From Pithys albifrons albifrons (taxonomy: Eukaryota; Chordata; Aves; Passeriformes; Thamnophilidae): a stretch of DNA of 64,000 bases. The notes under the pieces are model-generated. The model did no database searches. It saw only the letters and a list, made by a program, of their open reading frames with translations, and had not been told where the DNA came from. A program made the translations under genes and the position numbers. Shown here in pieces: positions 51,220-63,600 of this stretch. Numbering within the stretch: position 1 is the first letter of the stretch; the number at the start of each line of letters is the position of its first letter. The stretch spans positions 15,775,566-15,839,565 of the forward strand of contig NC_092467.1 of the NCBI RefSeq assembly GCF_047495875.1, in the 5' to 3' direction.

Positions 51220-51927
51220 TGTGCTGGTGTAAAGGCAAACCAGCAGGAGACAGGAACCTAACTCAAGAGAGATTATAATAAGTCAGAGTTACAATTTAAT
51301 AAAAATATTACAATAAATGCAATGACACAAAGAAATTGGTTTTAACCCACAAAACCCAGAAGCATAACCCAGCCCCCTGGGGCACAAACACAATGGTGCT
51401 GAGCCTCGCGTGGTTCCTCTGAGTCCAACATAAAAGGAAGGGAAAAACCTGTTGGTGAGGATGATGGTCAGTTTGGTTCAGAGTGGTGGTCACAGTCCTG
51501 TTGAAGTTCTGGTCCTCCTATGGATTCAACAAGTGGTACCAGAGGTCTCCAAACCCCAAGATTATATACTCTCAAGTTCAGGTGGGAACATCCAGTATCT
51601 ACCCCAGGGCAGGGAATTCCACAATGCGTGATCTAACTCTGAGTCATGGGGTATTTTTGGAATCTTTGATGGCCCATTAGCAGACATGACACCTCAGGCT
51701 GGGAGTGAAGGTGCTAATGACTCCCTGGAGGGGAGTTATCACAGTTGCTACCTCACAGGCTAATTTCACACCCAGCTCACCTCCTAAGGGGTCCGGCGTG
51801 CCCTGGGCAGCTGCTGCAAATGGCCCATTGTTAACAGTTCATGGGAAATTACATAAAGGATGTAGAATAAACAGCTTTGGTCAGACCCACACAGTGATAA
51901 ACTGGTCCTGCCTGCTGAACTAGGACA
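51220..51927 (-). mobile_element. Solo LTR, probably minus-strand
   Basis: A 708-bp block runs from TGTGCTGGTG to GAACTAGGACA and is flanked by a perfect 5-bp duplication, ATAAA. Orientation is judged from the minus strand: the reverse complement begins TGTCCTAG, has a TATA box (TATATAAT, plus-strand 51,562-51,569) and then an ATTAAA polyadenylation hexamer (51,295-51,300) about 75 bp before its end. A plus-strand AATAAA near 51,866 leaves some doubt. There is no retroviral coding sequence. It lies between candidate exons of the putative minus-strand gene, in the same sense, so it would be intronic. The minus-strand ORF at 51,784-51,993 and the plus-strand ORFs inside it are not supported. 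Confidence 0.87.
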
Positions 51928-51932
51928 ATAAA
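51928..51932. repeat. Target-site duplication, right (ATAAA)
   Basis: Right-hand copy of the duplicated target, continuing into a short AAAT repeat. Confidence 0.8.
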
Positions 51933-51934
51933 TA

Positions 51935-53735
51935 AATAAATGAAATGACAGCTGGCAACTTGACCATCCTTGTCTACACTTTTCTAGGAGCAAAGTTAAT
52001 AGTTTGAGCTGCGCACACAGAATGCTTTCAAGGTTTGTACTCCATCAAAAAAGTTCCCAAACTGCAAGGCTGACAGCTGCCACTAACTTAACAGCTATAC
52101 TAAAGTTCCTGGCACAATTTACAGTGGCTTCTCTAAAATTTCAGAGTAGCTTCAAGGGTGAAAAAAAATTGCAATATATTCTTTAATAAAAAGTATTTTA
52201 ATGAAAAGATGAGCAAGAGAGCTCAGAGAGAAATTCCAGTCCAATATGCACCACCAGCTGTGGTGCCATTGCTACAGCTCTGTCTAATTAATGTTATTTT
52301 TAGGACAGTAACACAAATACCACTGATAATCAAGAGCTGTAGCAGGAATCACCCTCCCCAATTAAATGTCTCCACTTCCCCATTTTGAAAGGCTCCTGTG
52401 GGTGCACTGCTTTTCATGTAGGCTGTGAGCTGAACAGAGAGGCATCCAGCCCATGCCCCAGGGGTGGTCAGAGGTGCCCACACCTGCAGGGTTCAGAGTC
52501 CTTCCTTCCTAAAATGCAAAGGCACCTCAAGGGGTAGCTTAAACCATTGGACAGATCCAGCTCAGTGATCCAGGTCCAGTAGATGCACCCTGAAGCCAGG
52601 CAGGCATGGACCATGATGGAGGCTGGGAAGAGGCTTGAAGTCAGCAGGACAGGGCCTGGTTGTGGGCAGGGACACCACTGTATCTCAGCCTGAGCCTTTA
52701 CTAACACTGGCACAGCTTTGGATATGACCCATTACATAGAACTATGGTCTTTGAAAAGAAAAAAAATTTAAAATGCCCAAAAACATAAAAGATTTCAGCA
52801 AGAAGGAGGCATCAGACACACAGATACCTCTCACACTGGCTGGTCTGGAAAGACAAGCAGATAAAAAGTAGAAAAGTAATTTGTACATCTGCTAGCTAAA
52901 GTAGGAATACTAATATTTGTCCCCAAAACACCAGGATATAACAATACATTTTATTTCAGTCAAAAAAAATATTCTTGGCTCAATTATATGCATAGTTATT
53001 CTTCTAATAGCCATATCAGCAGAGACAGACCCAGTGATAATAGCAAATATATAATATATATGCGTATAAAAAATACCTATGAAAAAGTCACAATCTGAGT
53101 AGAACTCATCTGAAACCCAGCACTCTGCACTAGCCAGCCTCTCATCCCAGAGGACCATCCTTCATGCCCCACACACATGACTTTTTCTACTCAATTTTGT
53201 TTTTCTATTTAAATCTGCAGTGTACAACCTGGCATACCCCTGGTGGGGGATCATTGATTCCAGTCCATCACCTGATATGCTGTCAGGCCACTGAGTGATT
53301 AAATAACTAGATGAGAATGAAATGAGAAGACCAAGATGGTTCTGACAATCACACCTCAGACCTCCCTACAATGCTGACACTTCCCCAAGGAGCTAACACA
53401 GCAGCTGATGATCAGTGCCAGTACATGTGCCCTGCCCATAGTGTGTGGAAGACACTGGTCACTTTGTCACTAGTTGATATTGCATAAAAGAAAAATAATT
53501 AAGATATATAAAATGGTCACTTTAGTTAATAATTGACTTTAACATAATTATTAGTGCTCTGATCACCTCCAGAATTTATTTTACCAAGTACAAGTACCTC
53601 AACACCAAGACTTCATTAAATTTTCTTAATTTTCTAGTCTAACAAAAGAACTAGAATTATAGCTAAGTTGAAATAAGTTTTCCCAATTTCAAGCAAAGCC
53701 ATAAAAAACTCAACTTCATATGCCTTTCCTGCACA
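51935..53735. other. No supported gene
   Basis: Intervening sequence between the LTR and the 53.8 kb candidate exon. A minus-strand T-rich acceptor near 52,755 is followed by only about 15 open codons. Confidence 0.55.
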
Positions 53736-53738
53736 CAC

Positions 53739-53835
53739 CTTGAAAGAGTCAAGAAAGAGCAAATCTGAATTTCCAGCTCTTGTATAACAAGAAAAATTTC
53801 ATGTAATTCTTGTAGAACTCTTCTACTAGTTGCAA
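53739..53835 (-). CDS. Candidate internal exon (unidentified gene)
   Basis: A T-rich acceptor (TTGTTTGTTCATCCAG) precedes 97 bases open in one frame. The two leading bases complete a codon, then 31 residues start ATSRRVLQELHEIFLVIQEL and end EIQICSFLTLS, with two bases left over before a GTGTGT donor. The peptide looks like an amphipathic helix pair (regular L/I/V with E/Q/R). It ends in the same phase as the 59.8 kb block. I recognise no specific family. The frame stays open past the donor for about 28 more codons, so an alternative end is possible. Confidence 0.47.
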
Positions 53836-54642
53836 CTGGATGAACAAACAAGTCACCCTGAATGAACTACATCATTAATGCAGATGACTTTAAGATGTGC
53901 CCAAACATAGCATGCTATTATCTGGGTAAGCTTTAACAAGAATAAATGAATAAAACAAAATATATCTTGACAAATAAGCCCTTTTAATGCTTATGGAATG
54001 TGGCAATATCCTAAATTCCTTATCCAGGGTGTTTAGAAGGGAGTGCTATTATCTAATGTCACAAGCTACTTGCCACCTTCGCACACACCACACAGAGGAA
54101 TGACCAAGGGCATTAGAAATCTCAACCTGAGCTATCCTGAACATGACACTCTTGAGATTCTTTTTGTCTAGAATACTCATGTTCCAAAACAAAACAAACA
54201 TACCAACATTAAAAATTAAGCTATATCAAAGGCAGGGCTTATCCCGTAAAAACAGTTACAGAAATCACTGAAAATACTGTTTCAGAAGAATTTTTCAGTA
54301 TTATTTCTTACTTCATTTCTCAAATGTTTTTTAATAACACATTAGTCCTACCAGTCATGTAAGTATGCTATTTCTAAAGACAATAAGTGCCTTCTAGGTT
54401 AAACTATCTCCTCTTTGTTGGACACCAGGAGAGTTTATGGCTTATATCACATTGTTACATCAAATAAAAGCAAAAAAAAAAAATCCAGAGAAGAAATATA
54501 AAGCATAGTGGTTCTTAAGCATTTAAATACAAGGGAAATGGTAGCAAAGACTATTGCTACACTGGTCATGCAGGGCACCAATGTGCCAAGACCCTGGACT
54601 GGGTTCTGGGAAGCCCAGGGAGCAGGATTGTGGCATAAGTCG

Positions 54643-54670
54643 CTCCTCCCCCTCCCCCCCCCCCCCCCCC
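54643..54670. repeat. Poly-C tract, C17 with C-rich lead-in
   Basis: TCCTCCCCCT leads into seventeen consecutive C residues (54,654-54,670). Such G/C homopolymers are rare and prone to length error in assembly. The proline-rich ORFs on both strands here come from it. Confidence 0.95.
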
Positions 54671-55060
54671 GAAAAACATGCACACAAAAAGCAAAATAAG
54701 AATCAAAATAAAAGTAGCATTTTTACTAATGAAGAATTTTTATTTGATTTTTTTTCTTCAGCAAATGGTCATTTAGATACTAGTTTAAAGGATTTTTTTC
54801 CTCCCCTTTTTAATAGCTGATTCAATTAAAACTATCTTAATGGATTCCTCTTGTTCTAATCCTGAAGACGCTTTGGTCAAGACTGACACAGAATGAAGAT
54901 CATTAATTACACCAGAAATCCATCATTAAGGAAAAAAAAATGAGGCAAAATACATCTTCCAATAGACAAAGAAACACTAAGGAGAAGAAATATGCATTCT
55001 AATTTATTCACTTTTACCAAAATTAAAAGCTTATCTAATAATACTAACATTATTACTCAC

Positions 55061-55113
55061 CTTAACTTTTTATTCAGGGTCAACTGTACCTTCACTAGCT
55101 CTTTCAAAGTTAT
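55061..55113 (-). CDS. Weak candidate exon (unidentified)
   Basis: A near-perfect donor (AAG|GTGAGT) ends a 53-base block open for ITLKELVKVQLTLNKKL plus two bases, an amphipathic-helix-like peptide. The acceptor is poor: it is preceded by AAAAAAAG with only a partly T-rich tract further upstream. Its phases fit neither the 59.8 kb nor the 53.8 kb block, so it is either spurious or separated from both by undetected exons. Confidence 0.22.
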
Positions 55114-55119
55114 CTTTTT

Positions 55120-58100
55120 TTCAAACAACAACCACACATTACTTTAGATTACAGTTCAGGACTTTAAAAACAAACCAAAACTTTTACAAAATATTATTTA
55201 CTTAGACTTTGGAAAATGAAAAATGGGGCACTTAAGACCTTTGCTACACTATTATAGAACCAATTTTTTTGTCAAGCCTTTTGAGAACAGATATTTCTTG
55301 ACTATATCCACGCTGTGATGGGCAGACCAAAACGTTGAAGCTTCTGATTTTTGGAGTTTGGAAACCTGCAGGGTCATGCTTGTACTGCACCCAAGCAAAG
55401 GTCTCAAATAACTCTTTAAGGCACTTCTAAAAGTGCAGCAGGGTTGTGCCTACTCCTGATCTGTAAACCAAACCTGAAAGCCTTGGAAGAGAAGGGGAAG
55501 ATCTGTTTTGGTTTGGATTTTTTTTACATTATTTGAGGAAAAAAGTAAGATCCCCACACTTGCCTGCACACTACATGCCCATGTGAAATCCCACAATGCC
55601 AAAGCTACACACCGTGGGCCAGAAGCTACATCCTGGTAATGGGTGCTAATCCTATTGCGAAGGGTTAAACAATTATAATTTTTTAATGAAATCTGTGGCT
55701 CACTTTCAGGAAGAAAGGGTTGAGCATCTTTAAGAGAAACATTAGAAGCAAACAACATTGGGTAAAGCCACTTTGTTTGACACTGGTGTTCGGATTATAT
55801 TCTCTTTTTTTTGCTACTGTAAAATAAAACACAAACTTTTATCACAACCATGACCATAACAGAAAGGAAGACTAAGTTGGAATGTGTTGCCTTTATCAAA
55901 GGGCACACTGCAGGGCAAGTAAGACTAAATTGATCTACAAATAGAACAGCACAGAATAACTTTCACATGTTTATGTTTCTTGTGTTGTGGGGCATTTTTT
56001 AAATCTATTTCTCATAAGATCAGAATTCACAAGGCATCAGTTGTGTTGAGAAGAACAACAATTAAGTTGTTTATACTTTGTTCACATTTTCTTCAACTGA
56101 AAATTACTGATGTTATAATAATATTTACAAACTAATTTGTATTCATGTTTTACTCTTTGGAGGCAATGATAATTCTCAAGGAACATAGAATTCTCCCTAT
56201 CATTTTGTTCCAAGTAAATGCAACAATAGACTAGTAACTTTTGGCTTTTGATTACACTCCAGCATAGTTGTAAGCCTCAAAATGGGGGCAGGGAGAACCA
56301 ACCACACACCCACAGAAGATCTATGCTTCAAGTGTACAGCAGTGTAGAAACTGAACCACAAAACCTTTGGGGCAGTAAATGACCTTGAAAGCTCACCTAG
56401 ATTAGATTTCCTCATTACCACAGAATTTATCTGTTCTGGATATCTGATCTGCTTCATCACTGTGGACTCGCCTGGCAATTACTACTGTGTGTCTGACCCC
56501 AATCACTGCCCTGGGCCAGCCCCATGCACTGGGTGAGGGCACTGCAGGATGGGTACCATTCCAAGAGTCCCCCACCATACTCATTCTTGACTCATGGTTT
56601 GCCAGCCCTTACAGATCATCCAAGCTCATGTTGCCCTCAGCATGACCTTTCCAGCTTTTTGGCTTCTAGCACAATGAGACATTAATGTTCTCAAGGATCA
56701 AAGGTTTAGGATTCAACTCAGGCTTGCTGCCCAGTCCTGATGCAATTTTTTTGATACTAGAGGAGTTTCACACCAATCCCAAATGACCACTTCATACAGA
56801 CTGCTAAAGTTCACCCATATTTCTTTTAACTTTGAGGACAGTTCTCAGTCAACAGCCAACATCCTAGGTGAGGATAGTGTTACATGGCTGAAAGGAGTCC
56901 CACAGTCCTATTCCTGAACTCTAAAGACACAACCAGCCACTTACTTTGATTTGGTCAAATGGTTGCTTAAATGGGCAATGTTATGTCACACAGCTTGAGC
57001 AGATGTGTGGCAAGCGCTGCAGCATGGACAACACACATCCTGAAAATGTTCCCTACTGAAGTTCAGCAGCAATACAAAACAGAGGAGCTGTTGTGTGACT
57101 TGGTGAGGTACAGTCTGGATAGGCAGCATAAGCACCTGCACCACATACAGCACCAAGATCTTAACTTTTAGGTCTGCTCAAGTTGCAAGCTTTTCCTTTT
57201 GCTTTTTATTTTGAAGTCATTGTCATGATTCTCAGACTGAATGGAGATGATGAACTGTTACCTCAGCCATTTCTTGAAAATCTAGACCACTTTAGATCAC
57301 CAAAGGCATATAAAGCAGACATCTTCCTTGAAGTTGCAAAAGTGACAAACTGAGCGCAGCACAGCACACAGAGGCAAAGGAGGAAAGCACATTTCCCCCT
57401 TTTTAGCATGGATTTATGTTGTGTCCATAATCTCTTCAAAGACTGCAATAGCACTGCTGTTACTTCTTCAGCACAATATATGTTTTCAAACTCCACTGAC
57501 CTCAGCACATTCTGATTTTCAGAGTATGCTTTTAGGTTGTCTTTCCTACCTTCTCATGTCACCAGCTGGTCTCAGGGAAGTGTAGTTCCTCCAACAATAT
57601 CCAAGCATTTTCCCATTTTCTGGGCTCCAGCAAAGACCAGAATGGATTCCACTGGGTTATGGACAAGAGCCTCAAAAATGTCACTGACCCCAAAGTCACA
57701 TGGAGTGACCAGGTTAGATAGGAACAGCACAGAAGTCCCTAAACACCAGCCAGCAGCAGCTCTCCACTGGCCAGAACCTAATTTGAATCTCTTCTGACCA
57801 CTCCAACCATTTCCTGCCTTGGCAGTTAGTAAGTGGAATGGAGCAGGTCGATGCTGCTCTTCTGAGAGCAAACCCAACAGGTGCTCAAAGCAAATTAAAA
57901 AAAGCAAATTTTTAAAGGGTAGCCACTTCTGCTGTGACTAATGAATATAATGGTGAAGGAGCAAGTCAATCTTAGAGCACAGAACATGTTATGAGCATAT
58001 GTATCCTGACACTTTTTTATTTCTTGGTCCTCTAGTTGTAAGCAAGCTCTCATCTCTTTTGGTTTCACAACATCATGTCACATTGTCCTTTCTTTTAAAT

Positions 58101-59765
58101 CATTTTTCTTTTTGCATGTATTTGAGAGGGGGTTTTTTTAATAAATGTGGAGGTGTTCTTGGCATTTCTGCTGCAACAGCAGGGCTTGAACTTCAGGTCA
58201 AATGAAAGGAACAGTGTGTTCTGTTACCACGGCAACCATACCAGGCTAATACCAGGTACTAAGATACCAAGAATGAAATGATAAAATCACTACATTAGTT
58301 TAATAAACAAGTCCCATAGTCATGGTTTTATCATATATATGGTTCTTTGAAAAAATGTCCAATTTCAAAATTTGTTCTGCTTAGGTTGTTATTCATTATC
58401 TAACAAAAATGAAAAATTATTTCCTTTCTAAAAGCTTCAGAATTACAGGTATACTGAGAACTCATTAAAGCTGCTACAGATTTTAAAGCCTTATTCTAGG
58501 TACACCAAATTTTTGCAGACCCTAAAGCAAACCCTAACTTGACATTTAATTTCAAATCTCATTTTACATATTCATCCTCCGCCTCAATATTTTAATAAAC
58601 ATATAATTAAATTTTAAACACAAATCCTAATGTGTCAAACTACAAAGTTCAGAGCACACCTTAGAAATTCTTCAGACCAAGAGGAAAAATGTGAATGAAA
58701 GCCCTTGTCAGCACACACCCAAAAGCTAGTGCAATGAGCTACTCCTTGGGCACAGCTCCCACATCCTTTACATAACACCTCAGTCCCAAGCCAGTTCCCA
58801 AGCCAGCAAGAATGAATACCCACAAAGCTTGTTGGAATTGGTTCTGTCCAATCTGGGACAGAATTTGCAGGCCTGGATGCAAAGTAACTAACACCATATG
58901 GTTTGAGGCAAGCACCTTGAGAAGGGCCTGGAAGCCCAGGTAAATGCCAGCCAGTGAGAGCACATTGCTGCATTTAATAGTGGAGTGAGAATATCTCACT
59001 CAGCTCTACTTCCCACTGACCTTTGAGCAGGCTGGAGTGAGGTGGCCAGTGAAGGCACCAGGGACAGAGACCACAGCACTACGCTGAACGAGTGCCTCTA
59101 TATCAGAATTGCTAATAAGACAAAGATTTAAAATGTCACTTTTGGCTGGCAATGACAATAGTGGCTAGAGAAATAATTAACACTGATTTCCATATTACAG
59201 ATAATTCTGCAAATGAAAATGAATGGGGCCAAATGGTTCTGAGAATTTAAGATAACTCCAGAAAGTCAGGAAATCCAACAGAGTCTGAGCAATTTGCAAA
59301 ATAATTTGAAATTACTTTGCATAGTAATAGGATTCTGGAGATATGTTGTTAACCATGCAGAACAGCCACACTGATTGAGAGCTGCAATAGAGAAAAGTAA
59401 AAGTTTTTTTCCACAACAGAGGATTGCAAGATGTCTTTGTGACCTTTTTAACCAGATAAATAACAAAAGTCTCCCCAATTCATCCACCACAAATCACCAG
59501 CACAACATCACTTGAAAGACAGAGAGATAGGTCACCAGGTCCCTCCAAAAGAGACACTGCCTGTTTTCATTAGCCAAACCTAAGCAGCAAAATGAGTCAA
59601 AATTTCTGTAGCATGTGTTCGAATTCCTTGTGTACCCTCAGACATGTTCATACCAAAGTCACATCACTACAAAAAATTGATCTTTGCAGCATTATAAGAA
59701 TGTATTTACAAAACATGCTAATAATTTGGTCTTATTTACCCTTTAATAAACACATACAGCTAATA
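55120..59765. other. Probable intron; X-box inside
   Basis: No convincing exon. The minus-strand ORFs at 57.3-57.9 and 58.6-59.0 kb have no matched splice sites. The only notable site is the X-box at 58,223. Confidence 0.5.
58223..58236. promoter_or_regulatory. Perfect X-box (RFX-factor) motif
   Basis: GTTACCACGGCAAC matches the RFX X-box consensus GTNRCC-N(0-3)-RGYAAC at every fixed position. RFX factors drive cilium and MHC class II genes, and an X-box usually lies near a transcription start. Here no promoter is recognised, so the site may be an intronic enhancer or a chance match. Confidence 0.5.
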
Positions 59766-59770
59766 TTTAC

Positions 59771-59889
59771 CTTTCAAATAAAGTCACATCAAAATAGAGT
59801 TGTCGAGTAACAAAAATATGCTCGTAAGCTGCTATCAGAGTGTTGCTGATACCCTTCCATCTCATGTATTCATCTGCTTCTTGGAACAT
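59771..59889 (-). CDS. Candidate coding exon, start-like (unidentified gene)
   Basis: This is the best exon-like block in the window. The minus strand codes 39 residues beginning MFQEADEYMRWKGISNTLI, then AAYEHIFVTRQLYFDVTLFE, and ends AAAG before a GTAAAT donor. The composition (charged, aromatic, amphipathic-helix-like) and the CpG-containing codons are unlike the surrounding DNA. Upstream in this frame is a TGA at about 59,920, so either the ATG at 59,889 is a true start or the frame is broken (an alternative frame is open from an AG acceptor at 59,925). It resembles helical-repeat proteins in general, but I cannot name a family. Confidence 0.5.
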
Positions 59890-60536
59890 GCCATTTGGTA
59901 TCAATTTTGTGCAATTGTATCAGCCTGACATCAGTGAAGCAAACACTACCTGGGAGTAGCCTATGGTCTTCCAGTCACATACCTATACACAGCCTCAAGA
60001 ACCATAAGCTGTAACTGCCAGTTTCTCCTTAAAAACAAACAAACAAAAAAAACCACCCTAAAAAAAATTAAAAAAAAAACTCTTCAGGCAGAAGGACAAG
60101 CTGACCTAATCGGTGGGTTGTTTGAATAGGTTTTGCAGTGGGAGCACAGATAATCCTTGGCTGACAGCCCAGCCTGGAGATTTTTATTTTTTTTATCTGT
60201 GATGAATGGACTTGACATCCATGTTCCCACAGCTTCTGCTAAACATGCAGTTCAGACCTTATTGTTAAATACCACCGAGATCACAGAAAACTAAACTCTT
60301 GTGACAGTGGAATGACTGTGCCAGAGGGCAGACTTCTCTGAGACAAGTATTGGATTACACCAGAAATCTAACACAGAATAATAGAGCACTATGAAAAGGT
60401 TTGTGATCTTGGACCCCTGAATACTTTGCACCCTTAAAACTAGACTGATCTGTCTGAATAGAAAATAGTCTGTGAGAGTTGAGAGACCTAACAAGCTAAC
60501 ACATTATCCAAAATTATACTGGGAGATCATACTCAC

Positions 60537-60601
60537 ATACAACATGTTTGTCCCTCAGATGCACATTCAATCAGTTGGACCTTTCCTTTTGTCCTTATCC
60601 A
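60537..60601 (-). CDS. Candidate internal exon (unidentified gene)
   Basis: On the minus strand an acceptor with a T-rich tract (…TTTTGAATAG) is followed by 65 bases open in one frame, coding WIRTKGKVQLIECASEGQTC plus one Cys and two further bases, then a consensus donor GTGAGT. It could join the next block at 59,924 at the splice level (AT + G), but that block changes reading frame internally. I do not recognise the peptide. Length and splice signals fit an internal exon, but a chance match is quite possible. Confidence 0.3.
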
Positions 60602-60604
60602 CTA

Positions 60605-63600
60605 TTCAAAATGTAAAAGCAATATGACTAAATTAATGATTAAAATCTTTCACCTCCAGAATTCACAGGTTGGGATATGAGCCAAAACGCAAGATTTGGA
60701 AATAAATTTTAACCAAAGTCTGAAAATATTTTATCCAATTAACAGCAATAAAATCACTTTTCACAGATAGAAAAGAATAAAACCTCCAGAGATAACCTTT
60801 TTTCTTAACCACCCCAAGGTACAAAATTTAATTTTTACTTTCTGTACTACAACTACACACAGAATGTTCTAGCTATTCCATATAATTGTTTTCTAGGCAT
60901 TCAGCTTCTATAAAAGGTGTTGACAGTATTTCCTAATTTCTGTTTTTCTGTACATTTTACAGAGATGCCAATAACAAAATAAAAATTAAACATGCAAGTC
61001 TAAAATAGAAAAACAATGTCCATTCATAAAGGCTTCTGTTTAAACAGTTAGCTCTGTCTGAACTGCCCTTGTTTTAGACTGGGAAGTATTTTAAACCTTA
61101 ATTACTACAGTCTGCAAGACTATGACAGATCTATCTTTTCCTTATGGGCATCTTGCCAGGATGAAGCATGAACTCTTCTTTTAAGATGACCATATTTAAT
61201 TAGTGCTTCAGCTAACGTTATGGTGCTTACATGACTCACTAGACTACTTCTGGCTCTGGCAGGTGTATCTGTCTGCTGCAGTGGAGACGCTTCTAGGGTC
61301 AAAGCTATTTTTCACGCATTTTCTCAATTTTTCATTATGTCTTGTATTCCTATAAATTTTGATTTCTATATGTAAAGTACAGACTAGGAAACTGAAATTT
61401 CCAAACTTGACAGAAAAAAATTGTTCTGAATATTCCATACTATATAGAGAGTCAGTGCTTGACTATTGTTTCAGAATGTTGTTACAGAACTCGGATATGT
61501 TTTTACAGCAACAGCTCTGTATGGGAAAAGAGATAATAGAGATGGAAAAGCTGAACATGACAAGGATAGAAACAAACACATTGCCACTTTGACATCAAAC
61601 CTAAGCCAGTATTTCATCTAGAGCTTCTATCAAGTACTGGCCTGCTCAATTCTACTTCTGCTGAGAGAAAAATCTAAGGCTATATTTCATTGCTGCAGGT
61701 ATTTTTCCATGAGGACAGACATTGTCCTGCTTTCTAAGCACAGAAGGCATCCAAAGAGCCAGTTTCTTTCCTTTGGGTGTTGTTCCAAGCCTCTTCCAAA
61801 GCCAGCTTTCTAGCACTACCCCCTCCCTTGCTAGATGCTCAAACTCTGCCTAGTTCTGGTCTTGTGGCTTTGCTCCGTTATCGAAAGCAGACATGCCATC
61901 TACAGTAACTGATTTCCCATGTTCGTGTTCAGCCCAATGAAACCTGACACTGCACCATTCAGCAGCTGGGCAGCCTTTCAGGTGGGTGGGGCTTCACCTA
62001 AGGATTCTCCAAAGCAGTAGAATAGTCTGTTACACTTAAGCATTATACATGGGAGTTATTATTGTCACACCCACCGCCTTCAATGATGCTTAATTCCAAC
62101 ATTAACTGTAAAAAATGTGTTTCAGATCTTCCAACAGCTCAGGGTCTAAAATTACATCATTCCTATGAGAAATCCCAAATAAAATCTACACCTGTATTTT
62201 TTTACATCTGTAAATAAATATATATATGTATACACACACACACATATATTTGCATAGCCTTCTCCTTGCAAGGACATTTTCACATCACCTATCCAAACGG
62301 AATTTCTTCTCATGCAAACATTAATTCCCACCATCTTTCTCTTTGCTAAAGTCCTCTATGGCAATTCTGTAACATTGGTTGCTCTCAATGAATGCCCATT
62401 GTTTCAGTGAAATCTACTACATGTGACCTTCCATTTCATTCTGCTGTAACAGTCAACTCACTGTAGCAGGGCTGTAGCCTCAGCTCTTGGGGACAGTCAC
62501 TCACAGTACTGCCCCATTCATCCCCCCAGTGAATTCCTTAATGCAAAGCCTGAGCTTAGCCCCTACCTTCAGCCACAATTCCCATCCATCCCTTCCCCAG
62601 CAAACATATTTCCCCAAGCTACTGCTGCTCCATGTTGCTTCAGAAACACCAGTGCCAGATTTTATCCGTACACTTGCCCGGGTTTCTGCTCTTCCTCTCA
62701 TCACTTACACCTACTTAGGTAACCTGCTGATAACCAGATCTGACTGGCACTTGTCCAAGTCACTGAAGACTCCAGAATTGTTCCTCAGTTGAATTTATAA
62801 GACGGCTTTTATTGCCAGTAAAACCTGAACTGACAAGCCTCATCCTCTACTGTCATTTTGTAGACTGTATCAATTCAAAGAGGAAAGGACAACACAGGAA
62901 TAACTCCAGCCACATCTCAGCCTCAGGAGGTGTTGCTCAACAAGATGGGAAGCAGAGACTAGTAAGTTTGAGCTCAATGATATTTTGTACCAGAACAGCT
63001 GATCAAGCTTCACAGTGAACAGAAGAGTACTAGAGTTTATCACAACCCAGAAAAATAGGACCTTTGTGTTTCATGCAAAAGGACAGAGGCAAGAGAAGAT
63101 ACTGGCAGGAGTGGGTTTTCAGAGTATTTCTTCCTAGCTCTTATTTGGATCTGAATTTTCCCAAGAGTTCCTCTCTTCCAGGCTGTACAGCTGTGTTAGT
63201 ATTGGTGGAGAACAGGTCACAACACAGTTTTGTCAACAGTTTTTACAGCCTCATCAGATGCCAAAACAGGACAGGCGCAGCATCCCTTCAAGGTGGGGAG
63301 GGAGCACAGCCACAGATGCTTAGTAAGAAGTGGTGTAAACTATTTACTCTAACTGTTCCTCCTCTGCTCCCTCATCTAACTGCTCTTTTGCCTGCTCTAT
63401 CCCAGGGATCAGTTTTCAGGAAGGAGGAACAGCTGCCCATCAGCATACTCTCAGTGCCCTCAGAAACAAAGCTTGGGAGTACTTACTAGTTTGTCTTCAG
63501 AAGCTCCTGGGGATAAGAGCACCCTGTGCTCTGTGAAGTTCACCCAAGAAGCCAAGCAGCATTAGAGTGCTACAGCCATGACCAAATGACAGCTATATTT

